Notes under the pieces: model-generated
What the model was told of the DNA's origin: nothing
Seen by the model: the letters and a program-made list of their open reading frames with translations, nothing else
The model's database searches: none
Program-made: the position numbers and the translations under genes
Part shown: positions 7,521-14,993 of the stretch, piece by piece
How positions within the stretch are numbered: the stretch's first letter is position 1
Layout: each line of letters starts with the position of its first letter
From: CAYMJK01 sp043101635
Lineage (GTDB): Bacteria > Planctomycetota > Phycisphaerae > Phycisphaerales > UBA1924
Direction: 5' to 3'
Assembly: GCA_043101635.1 (NCBI GenBank)
Contig: JBICIE010000191.1
Location: 1 to 19,941, forward strand
Length of the DNA stretch: 19,941 bases

Positions 7521-8393
7521 TTAGGGGTCCAGGCTCGGGGCCCGCTGGACCAGCGCCGGCGGGCGCTTGCCCGACCCGCTGGCGAGCCGGATCCACTCGT
7601 GATCCAGCAGTCGGCCCACGGTGTGCCACGCGGCAAACTCGGTGAAAAGGCCCATGCTGGCCAGGTAGCGGCGCCAGCCGAGCGAACTGACCGGGTCGGA
7701 GCGGCCCTCGGCGAAATCGCGCACGGCGAGCTGGACCGCGTGGCTCTTGCCGTCGAGGTGTTCGCTGACAGCCGAAGCCGGCCGGTCCTCGTAGGCGCTG
7801 GTGGTGAAGAAGGCGTAGTCGGTCGGCTGCCAGACGAGGGCCCGGGCGTCCAGGTCGAGCTGGGCCGCGCCGGTCTGCAGGGCTCCGGGGCGGATATACA
7901 GCGCCAGCGACAGTCCGAGCGTGGGGGTGTACGGGTCGTAGGCGGTGATCGAGCCGAGAATGAGCCCGTCGACGCCCATGGCCTCGGCCAGCGCGCTGGC
8001 GTCGTCCGGGCCATCGAGCCGCTCGAGCTGCAGCGCCATCATGGCCTCGAGGGTGCGGTTGAGTGGAAGCACGCGCAGGCCCCTGGTCTGGGCCGCGGCG
8101 GCCACGATGGCGTCGGAGATCGCGGCGCTGGAAGCGGCGCTGGTTCCGCTCTCGTTGCGCAGCGGGAAGACGGCCCAGACGGGCTCGCTGCGGGATGTGT
8201 CGTAGGGCGCAACCAGTTGGCGCGGCGCGGTGAGTTGGTCGTCGCTCCTGGCGGCGCAGCCGCCCAGCAGCGCTGGCAGCATGACCAGCAGCGCGAAGCA
8301 GAAGACCAGGTAGAGAGCGACCTGCACGAAGAACGCCCGCGGGCCGGAACCGGCGCGGGCGCGCAGTGGGCTGTGTCGAGTTGGAATCATCAT
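7521..8393 (-). CDS. Lipoprotein with CsgG/LpoB-like domain
   Basis: A 290-residue envelope protein. A basic N-terminus is followed by a hydrophobic stretch (VQVALYLVFCFALLVMLPA) and a lipobox-like LLGGC ending at C46. The next part resembles the CsgG/LpoB (penicillin-binding-protein activator) fold: VWAVFPLRNESG, then AAISDAIVAAAAQTRGLRV, a Leu-rich helix, and EAMGVDGLILGSITAYDPY, matching the family pattern of a PF.N strand, helix, and GAD.v..G.i..y. The C-terminal third is unassigned. The start is ATG 8393 or the adjoining ATG 8390, since AGGA at 8401-8398 precedes both by 4 or 7 nt. It lies downstream of the TolB-like gene with two hairpins between them, so the pair may be one transcript with different expression levels. 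Function is inferred from fold resemblance only. Confidence 0.72.
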   Translation of the reverse strand: MMIPTRHSPLRARAGSGPRAFFVQVALYLVFCFALLVMLPALLGGCAARSDDQLTAPRQLVAPYDTSRSEPVWAVFPLRNESGTSAASSAAISDAIVAAAAQTRGLRVLPLNRTLEAMMALQLERLDGPDDASALAEAMGVDGLILGSITAYDPYTPTLGLSLALYIRPGALQTGAAQLDLDARALVWQPTDYAFFTTSAYEDRPASAVSEHLDGKSHAVQLAVRDFAEGRSDPVSSLGWRRYLASMGLFTEFAAWHTVGRLLDHEWIRLASGSGKRPPALVQRAPSLDP

Positions 8394-8411
8394 GGCGTCC
8401 TGCCGGATGGT

Positions 8412-8428
8412 GCGGGGCTCCACCCCGC
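8412..8428 (-). promoter_or_regulatory. Short hairpin before the CsgG/LpoB-like gene
   Basis: GCGGGG (8412-8417) and CCCCGC (8423-8428) form a 6-bp perfect stem with a 5-nt loop. It lies 10 nt upstream of the ribosome-binding site of the lipoprotein gene on the minus strand. Confidence 0.3.
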
Positions 8429-8433
8429 CGAAG

Positions 8434-8463
8434 CGGCGCCGGCGCGATCGGGCGCCGGCGCCG
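8434..8463 (-). terminator. Large 12-bp perfect hairpin between the two lipoprotein genes
   Basis: CGGCGCCGGCGC (8434-8445) pairs perfectly with GCGCCGGCGCCG (8452-8463) around the loop GATCGG. On the minus strand it starts 5 nt after the stop codon of the TolB-like gene. It is very stable but has no T-run after it, so it may act as a transcript 3'-end stabiliser, a partial terminator or an attenuator before the downstream gene. Confidence 0.5.
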
Positions 8464-8468
8464 AGGGA

Positions 8469-9788
8469 TCATTGTTCGTCGGTGGTGACGGTGGTGATGA
8501 CGGAGGTGTCGAGCGTCTCGCCGGTGATCGCGGCGATGGCGCTGCCGACATCCATCGACCAGATGTTGTCGACGCCGCCGCGGTCGGATACGAAGAACAG
8601 CTCATTGCCGGCGCCCCACGCGGGCATCAGGTTCACCGCAGCGCCCTCGGTCAGGTTGACCAGGCCATGCCCCGATGCGCTGACCATCCACAGGTTGGCG
8701 CTGGCGGGACGGGTGTGCTCCATGGCGGACCACTGGGTCGGGTTGGGCACCGTGGCGAAGGAGATCCACTGACCGTCGCGGCTCCACGCCGGGTTGATGC
8801 ACGCGGCGGTGGCGCTGGTGGCGACCTGGGTCAGGTTGCTCGCCTTCCCGTTGGCGAAGTCGATGGACCAGATGCTGAAGGCCCGGTCGCCGCGCTGCTT
8901 GCTCATCTGGAACAGGATGCGGCTGGCGCCGCGATCGTCGCTGGCGACCACCGGCGACCATTCCGGGAACAGGCCGTAGCCCAGGAAGTGGGCCACGCCG
9001 GTGTTCTGCACGTCGGTGACCCACAGCTCCCACTTGCCGCTGACCTCGCCGAGTCGGCAGAAGACCAGCTGCTTGCCATCGGGCGACCACGACGGGTGCA
9101 GTTCATGACTGCTCTCGGTCGTGATCTGGACCGCCTTGCCGCCGGAGGTGGACATCACGAAGATGTCCCAGTTGCCCGAGCGGTTGGAGGCAAAGGCGAC
9201 GCGCTTGCCGTCCGGGCTGAACTTGGGCATCACATCGTGCGATTCGTCGCGGGTGAGCTGTGTGACCACGCGGCTCTCGACAGACTTCATGAAGATGTCG
9301 CTGGTATGACTGTGCTGTGTGCTGGCGTAGACGGTAAAGCGGCCATCCGGGGAGATGTCCGGGTCGAAGTCCGCCCCCTCCACGGAGAAGCTGATCTGGC
9401 TGAGGCTGGCGCCGCCGGCCTTGGTCGGATCGAGCGTGTCATAATCCTTGCCGGCGCCGCTGAAGACCTCGCCGTAGAACGAATGCACTTCGTCGGACCG
9501 CTGGAGCGACGATGGGGTCTTGGGCGTAAGGCTCAAGTGCGAGCCGGTGGTGGGGGCCTGCCCGGTCGCGCGGAAGCTGGCCGGATCGTCGGCCGTCAGG
9601 GCCACTGCGTATGGGTCGAAGCTGTCGTAGCCCGGATCCTCGTAGCCCGACCCGGTGGGTGCGGGGCGCGAGGTTGACTGGGCCATGGCCTCGGGGCCAG
9701 CCGGGTCGGACTTGCATCCGGCGAGGCCGGCGGCGCCGATGAGGCCGGCGACGCCAAGCCGGACGATGCGCAACGAGATCTCGTTCAT
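8469..9788 (-). CDS. TolB-like beta-propeller lipoprotein
   Basis: A 439-residue exported protein. Its N-terminus has a signal sequence ending in the lipobox LAGC (C25), followed by a Ser/Pro/Gly-rich linker. From about residue 120 there are repeated WD40-like PD40 blades: DISPDGRFTVYAS, KFSPDGKRVAFASNRSGN, SWSPDGKQLVFCR, AWSRDGQWISFAT, and a final AWGAGNELFFVSDRGGVDN. Such SPDG..iaF.S repeats typify TolB and related periplasmic propellers that bind partner proteins. True TolB also has an N-terminal domain and sits beside pal; neither is seen, so this is a TolB-like propeller, not tolB itself. ATG 9788 was chosen for GGAGAA at 9800-9795 with 6 nt spacing; the longer frame upstream reads through poor coding sequence. 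Confidence 0.86.
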   Translation of the reverse strand: MNEISLRIVRLGVAGLIGAAGLAGCKSDPAGPEAMAQSTSRPAPTGSGYEDPGYDSFDPYAVALTADDPASFRATGQAPTTGSHLSLTPKTPSSLQRSDEVHSFYGEVFSGAGKDYDTLDPTKAGGASLSQISFSVEGADFDPDISPDGRFTVYASTQHSHTSDIFMKSVESRVVTQLTRDESHDVMPKFSPDGKRVAFASNRSGNWDIFVMSTSGGKAVQITTESSHELHPSWSPDGKQLVFCRLGEVSGKWELWVTDVQNTGVAHFLGYGLFPEWSPVVASDDRGASRILFQMSKQRGDRAFSIWSIDFANGKASNLTQVATSATAACINPAWSRDGQWISFATVPNPTQWSAMEHTRPASANLWMVSASGHGLVNLTEGAAVNLMPAWGAGNELFFVSDRGGVDNIWSMDVGSAIAAITGETLDTSVITTVTTDEQ

Positions 9789-9942
9789 GAGGCGTTCTCC
9801 GAAGGGCGCCAGGCGGCGGCCGTTGGCGGGCTGGCCCGGGCCCTCCGACCCGCCTGCCCTGTCATGCGGATTGACCGAGGGCGTCCTGCCCGCGGCAGCG
9901 GCCTCAAGCCGGCCCATGCCGACCAGAGACTTATCGGGCCGC

Positions 9943-9966
9943 CCGCCGATCGCCCTTGATCGGTGG
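9943..9966. repeat. Inverted repeat and GATCGG copies in a 281-nt gene-poor gap
   Basis: The stretch 9789-10069, between the TolB-like start and the next minus-strand gene, holds no coding sequence I can support. Within it, CCGATC (9946-9951) and GATCGG (9958-9963) form an inverted repeat with a 6-nt spacer, extendable to 9 bp on the plus strand with one G-T pair. A third GATCGG follows about 20 nt on, near 9979. This is operator-like and lies roughly 160 nt upstream of the lipoprotein start. Confidence 0.35.
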
Positions 9967-10069
9967 CGGTCCGTAAACCTCGATCGGTCCGAAATCCGCG
10001 CGGCATGAGTCGGTCAACCCGCACAAGGCGCACAACCTCAAACGGCCCGGCGGCGTCGCGCTCGAAGAT

Positions 10070-10327
10070 TCAGTTGCGGCGGACCACGCCCATGATGGCG
10101 GGCGTCTCCTGGGGCCGCACCCAGCTTGCGCCCCGGCGCGTGGCGCTGCTCAGCCGCTCCAGGTAGAGTTCGAGCGACTGGTCCCGGAAGCGGTTCAGAA
10201 AGTCGGCCGAGGCGGTCGGGTTGATGGTGATGATGCGATCGACGACCTGCTCCCGGGTCAATCGCGGGCTGGGACGTGAGCGGCTCTCCAGCTGCTCAGA
10301 CGTGGCGCGAAAAAAGGGCGTCGCCAT
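10070..10327 (-). CDS. Small protein of unknown function
   Basis: I do not recognise this 85-residue protein. It is hydrophilic, with a basic N-terminal third and a predicted helical middle (LTREQVVDRIITINPTASAD, then FLNRFRDQSLELYLERLSSA). It ends in a Trp/Pro segment (SWVRPQETPAIMG) and RRN. There is no signal, membrane helix or cysteine motif. It is likely real: the start ATG 10327 has GGGAG at 10339-10335 with 7 nt spacing, and the sequence is not the low-complexity Arg/Pro reading typical of shadow frames. It is divergent from the next gene. Confidence 0.68.
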   Translation of the reverse strand: MATPFFRATSEQLESRSRPSPRLTREQVVDRIITINPTASADFLNRFRDQSLELYLERLSSATRRGASWVRPQETPAIMGVVRRN

Positions 10328-10432
10328 GCCTGAACTCCCGTTTCGAATTGGCGCCCGAACTTCCGTGTCCGGGAAGAGGGGCTATCGGATGCGATGTGCG
10401 CCGCACGCCAATCTTCGGCCGTACGCTGGCGC

Positions 10433-11065
10433 ATGCCGCTGACGCCGACCCATCGACTCTGCGCAACTCCTGCTGGCCCCGGGGCCATCGAGATCCCGCC
10501 GCTCTCGCCGGAGGCCGCCAGCCTCTGGTTCTGGACCGGCAACCTGCTCCGCCAGGCCCCGCCGCGGACGCCGGGCCCGCTGCTGTGCTGGAGCGGGTGG
10601 CTGACCGAGGACGCCGACCCGGAGGCGGGCTGGTTCGGGCCCGATCCGCGGATCTGGGGGCCCGGCGCCTGGCAGCGCCTTGGCGAGGCCATCGTCGAGG
10701 CCCGTGATCGCGGGATCGACCTCCTGCTGCGACCCCACCCCCGCCATGTGCTCAGCGACGCGTCGCGGTGGCAGCGGATGGCCCGCGAGGCCGGGGCCCG
10801 GCTGGTCGCCGAGCCGCTGGCCCTGCTGACCGGTTCGATGCTGGACGATCTCGATGACCACCTTGCGCGCACGCTCGCCGTGATGACGCATGGGGCCGGG
10901 CCGGCGGCGTGGCTGCTGGCGGGCGCGGCGCCGGTGGACCGCGATCCCGAACTGCTTCGCCCGTGCCCGCCGCAGCAGAGCTGCGTGCCGATGGACCGCG
11001 TGCTGGCGTCGATCCCCGAGGTCGGCGCGGCGCCGGTGATCCTGCTGGATGGACCGGGCGCGTAA
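10433..11065 (+). CDS. Hypothetical protein, possible sugar-isomerase-like fragment
   Basis: A 210-residue protein I cannot assign. It alternates strand and helix-like segments (GPLLCWSGWLTEDADPEAG, GIDLLLRPHPRHVLSDASRW, ARLVAEPLALLTGSMLDDLD, HLARTLAVMTHGAGPAAWLL). That pattern could suit a TIM-barrel-type or similar alpha/beta fold, but no catalytic motif is evident. ATG 10433 is preferred to the in-frame ATG 10394 because the 13 codons between them lack the strong GC3 bias of the rest; neither has a clear ribosome-binding site. The stop lies 6 nt from the convergent stop of the P-loop gene. Opposite-strand frames here give Arg-rich shadows. Confidence 0.6.
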   Translation: MPLTPTHRLCATPAGPGAIEIPPLSPEAASLWFWTGNLLRQAPPRTPGPLLCWSGWLTEDADPEAGWFGPDPRIWGPGAWQRLGEAIVEARDRGIDLLLRPHPRHVLSDASRWQRMAREAGARLVAEPLALLTGSMLDDLDDHLARTLAVMTHGAGPAAWLLAGAAPVDRDPELLRPCPPQQSCVPMDRVLASIPEVGAAPVILLDGPGA

Positions 11066-11071
11066 GTCGCA

Positions 11072-11632
11072 TCAGCGGGGCGGCTGGTTCAGCGCCGCGA
11101 GGATCGCGTCGGCCCGGGCGGCGACCGGCGCCTCGGGTATGAGCGTGAGCCGCTGCGCGCGCGGCGCGTAGATCTCCTGCAGGTACTGGCCGACCAGCAG
11201 GGAGTCCTCCCGCGAGTCGAGCCGGCCGGAGTGCGGGCGTGGATCGAAGGTCGTGAGTGTGGCGCACACGAAGACATGGTCGTAGCGCACCGGCGCCACC
11301 AGTTCGCGCAGGTCGTCCGGCCAGTCCACGCCGGCCAGCCAGCAGTAGGCCCGGCCGTCGAGGGCGCCGCGGTCGCAGAAGATGCGCCCCGCCGGCGCCT
11401 GCCGGGCCTCCGTTTCACGAGCGTGCTGGCGCAGCGTGATGCGGCGCTGAAACTCCTGCGGATTGGCGCGGCGCCAGTCCCCCTGCGCGGCAAGGCCGTG
11501 CTGCGCCGTCAACTCCGTGATGACCTCCATCGCCGCTTCCGGCAGCGTCCGGAGGCCGCGCCGGGCAAGCTCGGTGACGACGGACGTCTTGCCCGAGCAG
11601 GTTCCGCCGGTGATGATGATCAGTTCCGCCAC
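11072..11632 (-). CDS. AAA_28 / NadR-like P-loop NTPase (probable small-molecule kinase)
   Basis: A 186-residue P-loop protein. It opens with a strand and Walker A, LIIITGGTCSGKTS (K15), followed by LARRGLRTLPEAAMEVITEL, then GRIFCDRGALDGRAYCWLAG with a DRG motif as in kinase-type P-loop enzymes, and DHVFVCATL. This order matches the AAA_28 family, which includes the ribosylnicotinamide kinase domain of NadR; the actual substrate is not shown by sequence. The start is GTG 11632, with GGAG 6 nt upstream, and it lies 15 nt after the nucleoside-transporter stop. That supports one transcript and suggests phosphorylation of an imported nucleoside. Confidence 0.8.
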   Translation of the reverse strand: MAELIIITGGTCSGKTSVVTELARRGLRTLPEAAMEVITELTAQHGLAAQGDWRRANPQEFQRRITLRQHARETEARQAPAGRIFCDRGALDGRAYCWLAGVDWPDDLRELVAPVRYDHVFVCATLTTFDPRPHSGRLDSREDSLLVGQYLQEIYAPRAQRLTLIPEAPVAARADAILAALNQPPR

Positions 11633-11647
11633 TGCTTGCTCCGCAGA

Positions 11648-12934
11648 TCACGCAGGGATGAACAGGCTCGCGACGCAGGCGGTGCACCAGGACGCCATGG
11701 CCCCGGCGAGCATCGCGCGCAGCCCGAGACTCGCCAGGTCGGCCCGGCGCTCCGGCGCCAGGGCCGCGATGCCGCCGATCTGGATGCCGATCGAAGGCAG
11801 GTTGGCAAAGCCGCACAGGGCGTAGGCGCCGATCTGGACCGTGCGCGGGCTCAGCGGGGCTTCCTCGCTGCGGGCCAACTCGGCAAGGTGGCCGTAGGCG
11901 ACGAACTCCGTGAGGAAGAGCTTCTCGCCGAGCAGGCTGCCGAAGCGGGCGCACTCATCCCAGGGCACGCCCATGATCGCCGCCAGCGGCGTGAACAGGA
12001 TGCCGAGGCCCATCTGGACACTGAAGGGCGCAAGGCTGCGCTCGGCGCGCCAGTCGGCGATCGGGCGCCACTCAGACAACTCCGCCAGCGGCCAGTTGAT
12101 CAGCGCCAGCAGGGCCAGGAACGCGATGAGCATCGCCGCGACGTTGAGCGCCAGGCGCAGGCCGTCGGTTGTGCCGATGGCGGCGGCCTCGAAGAGGTTG
12201 CGGGCCCGCTCCTGCTCGGCGATCCTGAGCGAGTCCTCCACCGGCGCTTCCGTCTCCGGAACCATGAGTTTGGCCAGCACGATCGCAGCGGGCGCCGAAA
12301 GTACGCTGGCGATCATGAGATGCTTGGCGAACAGGATGCGCGACGACTCCTCGCCGCCACCGAGCATGATGACGTAGGCGCCCAGGACGCTGCCGGCGAT
12401 CGTTGCAAAGCCGCCGGTCATCAGCAGCGCAAGCTGCGACTGCGTGAACTTCGCGATGTAGGGGCGCACGACGAGCGGCGCCTCGGTCTGGCCGACGAAG
12501 ATGTTCGCAGCGACCGAGAGCGCCTCGGCGCCGGAGATCCCCATGGTCCGGCGCAGGCACCACGCCAGCGCCACCACGATGCGCTGCATCACGCCGAGGT
12601 GGTAGAGCACCGCCATCAGGGCGCCGAAGAAGATGATCACCGGCAGGGCCTGCACCGCGAAGATAAAGCCCCACGGCCCAGCCTGGTCTGCGAGGCCGCC
12701 GAAGATGAACTCGCTGCCCGCCGCGGCTGAGCTGATGACACCGTTGACCACTCTCGCGACGCCGTCGAGGGCCCACACGGCCACGTCGACCGTCAGCAGC
12801 AGCCACGCCAGCACGACCTGAAGCGCCAGACCGATCGCGACCAGCCGCCAGCGGACGGCTGACCGGTTCGTCGAGAGCAGCCAGGCGACGCCGATGAAGA
12901 CGGCGATTCCGAGTATGCCGGTCCAGCGCTCCAT
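11648..12934 (-). CDS. CNT-family nucleoside transporter (NupC-like)
   Basis: A cation-coupled concentrative nucleoside importer of the inner membrane. Diagnostic motifs are FVGQTEAPLVVRPYI (Q149-T150-E151, the nucleoside and cation site), GGFATIAGSVLGAYV, and LCGFANLPSIGIQIGG near the C-terminus. At 428 residues with many hydrophobic segments (starting ILGIAVFIGVAWLL) it matches the usual 400 to 430. ATG 12934 was chosen over the much longer frame upstream because GGAGG lies about 6 nt before it and homologues start here. The upstream in-frame residues belong to a different, frameshifted gene. It lies 31 nt after the zinc-ribbon gene and 15 nt before the P-loop gene, in a four-gene minus-strand operon. 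Confidence 0.95.
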   Translation of the reverse strand: MERWTGILGIAVFIGVAWLLSTNRSAVRWRLVAIGLALQVVLAWLLLTVDVAVWALDGVARVVNGVISSAAAGSEFIFGGLADQAGPWGFIFAVQALPVIIFFGALMAVLYHLGVMQRIVVALAWCLRRTMGISGAEALSVAANIFVGQTEAPLVVRPYIAKFTQSQLALLMTGGFATIAGSVLGAYVIMLGGGEESSRILFAKHLMIASVLSAPAAIVLAKLMVPETEAPVEDSLRIAEQERARNLFEAAAIGTTDGLRLALNVAAMLIAFLALLALINWPLAELSEWRPIADWRAERSLAPFSVQMGLGILFTPLAAIMGVPWDECARFGSLLGEKLFLTEFVAYGHLAELARSEEAPLSPRTVQIGAYALCGFANLPSIGIQIGGIAALAPERRADLASLGLRAMLAGAMASWCTACVASLFIPA

Positions 12935-12965
12935 GGCGGGCCTCCGGGTGTCAGGGTCCGGGCAA

Positions 12966-13255
12966 TCAAAGCGCCACGCCGCCTTCCCGGAAGCGGCCGC
13001 ACTCCGGACAGCGCGTCGCGCCGGCGAGTTCATACCCGCACGCCGGGCAGTGGCCTCGGTGGCGGCGCGGATCGAAGCTGTTGGCGACGCCATTGCAGAA
13101 GACCCCTGCCCCAGCGCCAGGGCCCACGCCAGGGGATGGGCGACGCATGCCACCTGTCCGCGCAGCCCGAAGGTGAAGCACGCCAGGGCGCTGGCGAAAC
13201 AGATCCACTTGGCCCGGCGCCATCGCTTTTCGCGATGCTCATCGGGGCCCGCCAC
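12966..13255 (-). CDS. Small membrane protein with C-terminal zinc ribbon, interrupted by a probable one-base frameshift
   Basis: Reading from GTG 13255 gives a basic start (MAGPDEHREKRWRRAKW) and hydrophobic helices (ICFASALACFTFGL, VACVAHPLAWALALG). The frame that ends at 12966 gives HCPACGYELAGATRCPECGR, a four-cysteine zinc ribbon typical of small planctomycete membrane proteins. The two halves are in different frames. Adding one base at either C-run 13103-13106 or 13109-13112 (G-runs on the coding strand) joins them into a 96-residue protein. The start lies 2 nt after the stop of the ExbB-like gene and the end lies 31 nt before the transporter, so it fits the operon. It may be a sequencing error, a recent mutation or a programmed shift. 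Function is unknown. Confidence 0.66.
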
Positions 13256-13257
13256 GG

Positions 13258-13968
13258 TCAGGCGCCGGTGGCGGCCGCCGCCTCCCCCTCGACCGGCTCG
13301 GCCTCGCGCGCCGGCGCGGGCCTCGTCTCGACGCCGCGCCGGATCTCCTCCATCCCGGCGGCGGCCAGCAGTTCAAGGCGCCCGAGCGCCCGCTCGATCC
13401 GGGCCCGGAAGATCACATACGGAAAGAGCGTCACGATCGCGATCAGCAGCCCGAACGCGGTCGTGTACAGGGCCTGGGCGATGCCGTCGGCCACGAGCGT
13501 CGGGTCGGCGGCGCCCTCGCCGCCGGTCACCGCTGCGGCGCCGACGACCTCGAAGCTCCGGATGATCCCGGTGACCGTTCCGAGGATCCCGAGCATCGGC
13601 GCCGCGGTGATGATGGTCGAGAGCGTGGCGCTGAACCGCTCGATGCCCGGACGGATCTGCTCCACCGCCTCGCGGGCCGCCACCTCGGTGAGCGGACCCT
13701 GCTTGAGTTCCTCGACCAGCGCCAGCGCGAAGACACCCAGGAACGTGTGATCGTCCTCGGCCAGAGCCCGGGCGCCGGCCAGGTCCCGCTGCCGGATCTT
13801 CCGCGCCAGGCTGTGCCACCGGCGCCGGGTCGCCGTCGCCGCCCGGCCCCAGAAGAGAAACCGCTCGACGATCAGCGTGACCGACAGCAGACTGAGGAAG
13901 GCCAGCGGCCACATGACCCAGCCGCCGGTCTGGAACAGGTTGCGGATGGGCTCGATCAGAGACTCCAT
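13258..13968 (-). CDS. MotA/TolQ/ExbB-family proton channel protein
   Basis: A 236-residue inner-membrane protein of the family that couples proton flow to energised transport or envelope work. The three-helix layout is clear: helix 1 WVMWPLAFLSLLSVTLIV, a cytoplasmic loop, helix 2 with IITAAPMLGILGTVTGII, and helix 3 IAQALYTTAFGLLIAIV. The helix-2 AAPMLGILGTVTG motif is the family hallmark. The C-terminus is acidic and Ala-rich. The usual partner ExbD/TolR is not adjacent, so any partner is encoded elsewhere. ATG 13968 has no clear ribosome-binding site; the longer frame upstream overlaps the divergent ispA gene and is unlikely. Only 29 nt separate it from that gene, so the promoters must be compact or overlap. 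Confidence 0.87.
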   Translation of the reverse strand: MESLIEPIRNLFQTGGWVMWPLAFLSLLSVTLIVERFLFWGRAATATRRRWHSLARKIRQRDLAGARALAEDDHTFLGVFALALVEELKQGPLTEVAAREAVEQIRPGIERFSATLSTIITAAPMLGILGTVTGIIRSFEVVGAAAVTGGEGAADPTLVADGIAQALYTTAFGLLIAIVTLFPYVIFRARIERALGRLELLAAAGMEEIRRGVETRPAPAREAEPVEGEAAAATGA

Positions 13969-13997
13969 GACGCGGGGATGGTATCGTGACACTCGCG

Positions 13998-14906
13998 ATG
14001 AGCCCGGCAGCGCCTCAGAATGGGCCCCAGGAGCCACCCGCGGCCGATCCGTTGGGGTCGGTGCGGGACGGGATCGACGCCGCCTTGCGCGCCGCCCTGG
14101 ACGAGATGTGTGGGGCGGCTCGCATGGTCGAGGCGTGCCGGTACGCGGTCCTCGGCGCCGGCAAGCGGCTGCGCCCCGCGCTCGTGCTGCAGAGCTGCCG
14201 GGCGGCGGGGGGAACCGAGCAGGCCGCCCTGCCCGCGGCGGTCGCCGTCGAATTCGTACACGCCTTCAGCCTCGTGCACGATGACCTGCCATCTATGGAT
14301 GATGACGATCTGCGCCGTGGCCGGCCGACGCTTCACATCGCGATGGGGGAGGCGACGGCCCTCCTGGCCGGCGACCTGCTGCTCTGCGAAGCCTTGGCGC
14401 ACCTGGTGCGCCACACGCCGGATCCGCAGCTCGCGGCGGGGCTGGTGCACGAGCTCACCGACGCCACGGCGCGCATGATCAGCGGGCAGAGCTGGGACAC
14501 CACGGGTCAACTGCCCGCAGGACTGGATGACCTGGGGCGCCTTCGCCTGATCCACGAGCACAAGACCGGGGCTCTCATCCGGGCGAGTTGCCGGATGGGG
14601 GGTCTGTGGGCCGGCGCCGACGCCGGGGCGATGCAGACGCTGACGCAATACGGGGACATCCTCGGCCTGCTGTTCCAGATCACCGACGACATCCTGGACG
14701 CCGAGGGCTCCGTCGAGCAGACCGGGAAGCGGACCCGCAAGGACGCCGCGGCAGGCAAGCTGACCTATCCCGGGGTCCTGGGCCTGCCGGCGGCCCACCG
14801 GGAGGCTCGGCGCCTGTGCGACGAAGCCTGTGCCGCGGCTGGGGCGCTGGCCCGCGGCGAGGGCCTGGCGGCGCTGGCCAGGATGGTCGGCGATCGGTCC
14901 CGGTAG
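13998..14906 (+). CDS. ispA: Polyprenyl (farnesyl/geranylgeranyl) diphosphate synthase
   Basis: Condenses isopentenyl diphosphate with allylic diphosphates to make C15 or C20 chains; cytoplasmic. The 302-residue product has GAGKRLRPALVL, the first Asp-rich motif HDDLPSMDDDD (D95, D96) preceding RRGRPTLH, and the second ITDDILD (D230, D231, D234) preceding KRTRKDAAAGKLTYP, which binds the diphosphates through Mg2+. Length and motifs suit the IspA/short-chain class; C15 versus C20 product is not decided. The start is ATG 13998 or GTG 13986, neither with a Shine-Dalgarno. A TATCGT hexamer at 13982-13987 would place the transcription start close to the ATG, so a leaderless message is possible. 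The next gene, dxs, supplies the precursor pathway. Confidence 0.92.
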   Translation: MSPAAPQNGPQEPPAADPLGSVRDGIDAALRAALDEMCGAARMVEACRYAVLGAGKRLRPALVLQSCRAAGGTEQAALPAAVAVEFVHAFSLVHDDLPSMDDDDLRRGRPTLHIAMGEATALLAGDLLLCEALAHLVRHTPDPQLAAGLVHELTDATARMISGQSWDTTGQLPAGLDDLGRLRLIHEHKTGALIRASCRMGGLWAGADAGAMQTLTQYGDILGLLFQITDDILDAEGSVEQTGKRTRKDAAAGKLTYPGVLGLPAAHREARRLCDEACAAAGALARGEGLAALARMVGDRSR

Positions 14907-14993
14907 CCGATCCGGAGGCGGGGAGGCGCCGTACCAAGTCGTGCAGAGCGCCCCGCCGGGCCGATGTACCACCGGCGTGGCTTCGGCTACAGT

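Noticed and set aside
7599..9677. A 692-codon open frame on the plus strand across the lipoprotein genes
   Set aside because: It is antisense to two genes with signal sequences, ribosome-binding sites and family motifs; its own translation is Gly/Arg/Asp-rich without a domain.
9931..9938. CCCGATAA on the minus strand, close to the FliA -10 consensus GCCGATAA, upstream of the TolB-like gene
   Set aside because: No TAAA-type -35 lies 15 nt upstream (only TCAA at 17 nt), and the distance to the gene is long; a single near-match is expected by chance.
11231..12730. A 499-codon plus-strand open frame across the transporter and P-loop genes
   Set aside because: The opposite strand encodes a clear CNT transporter and P-loop protein; this frame is a compositional shadow.
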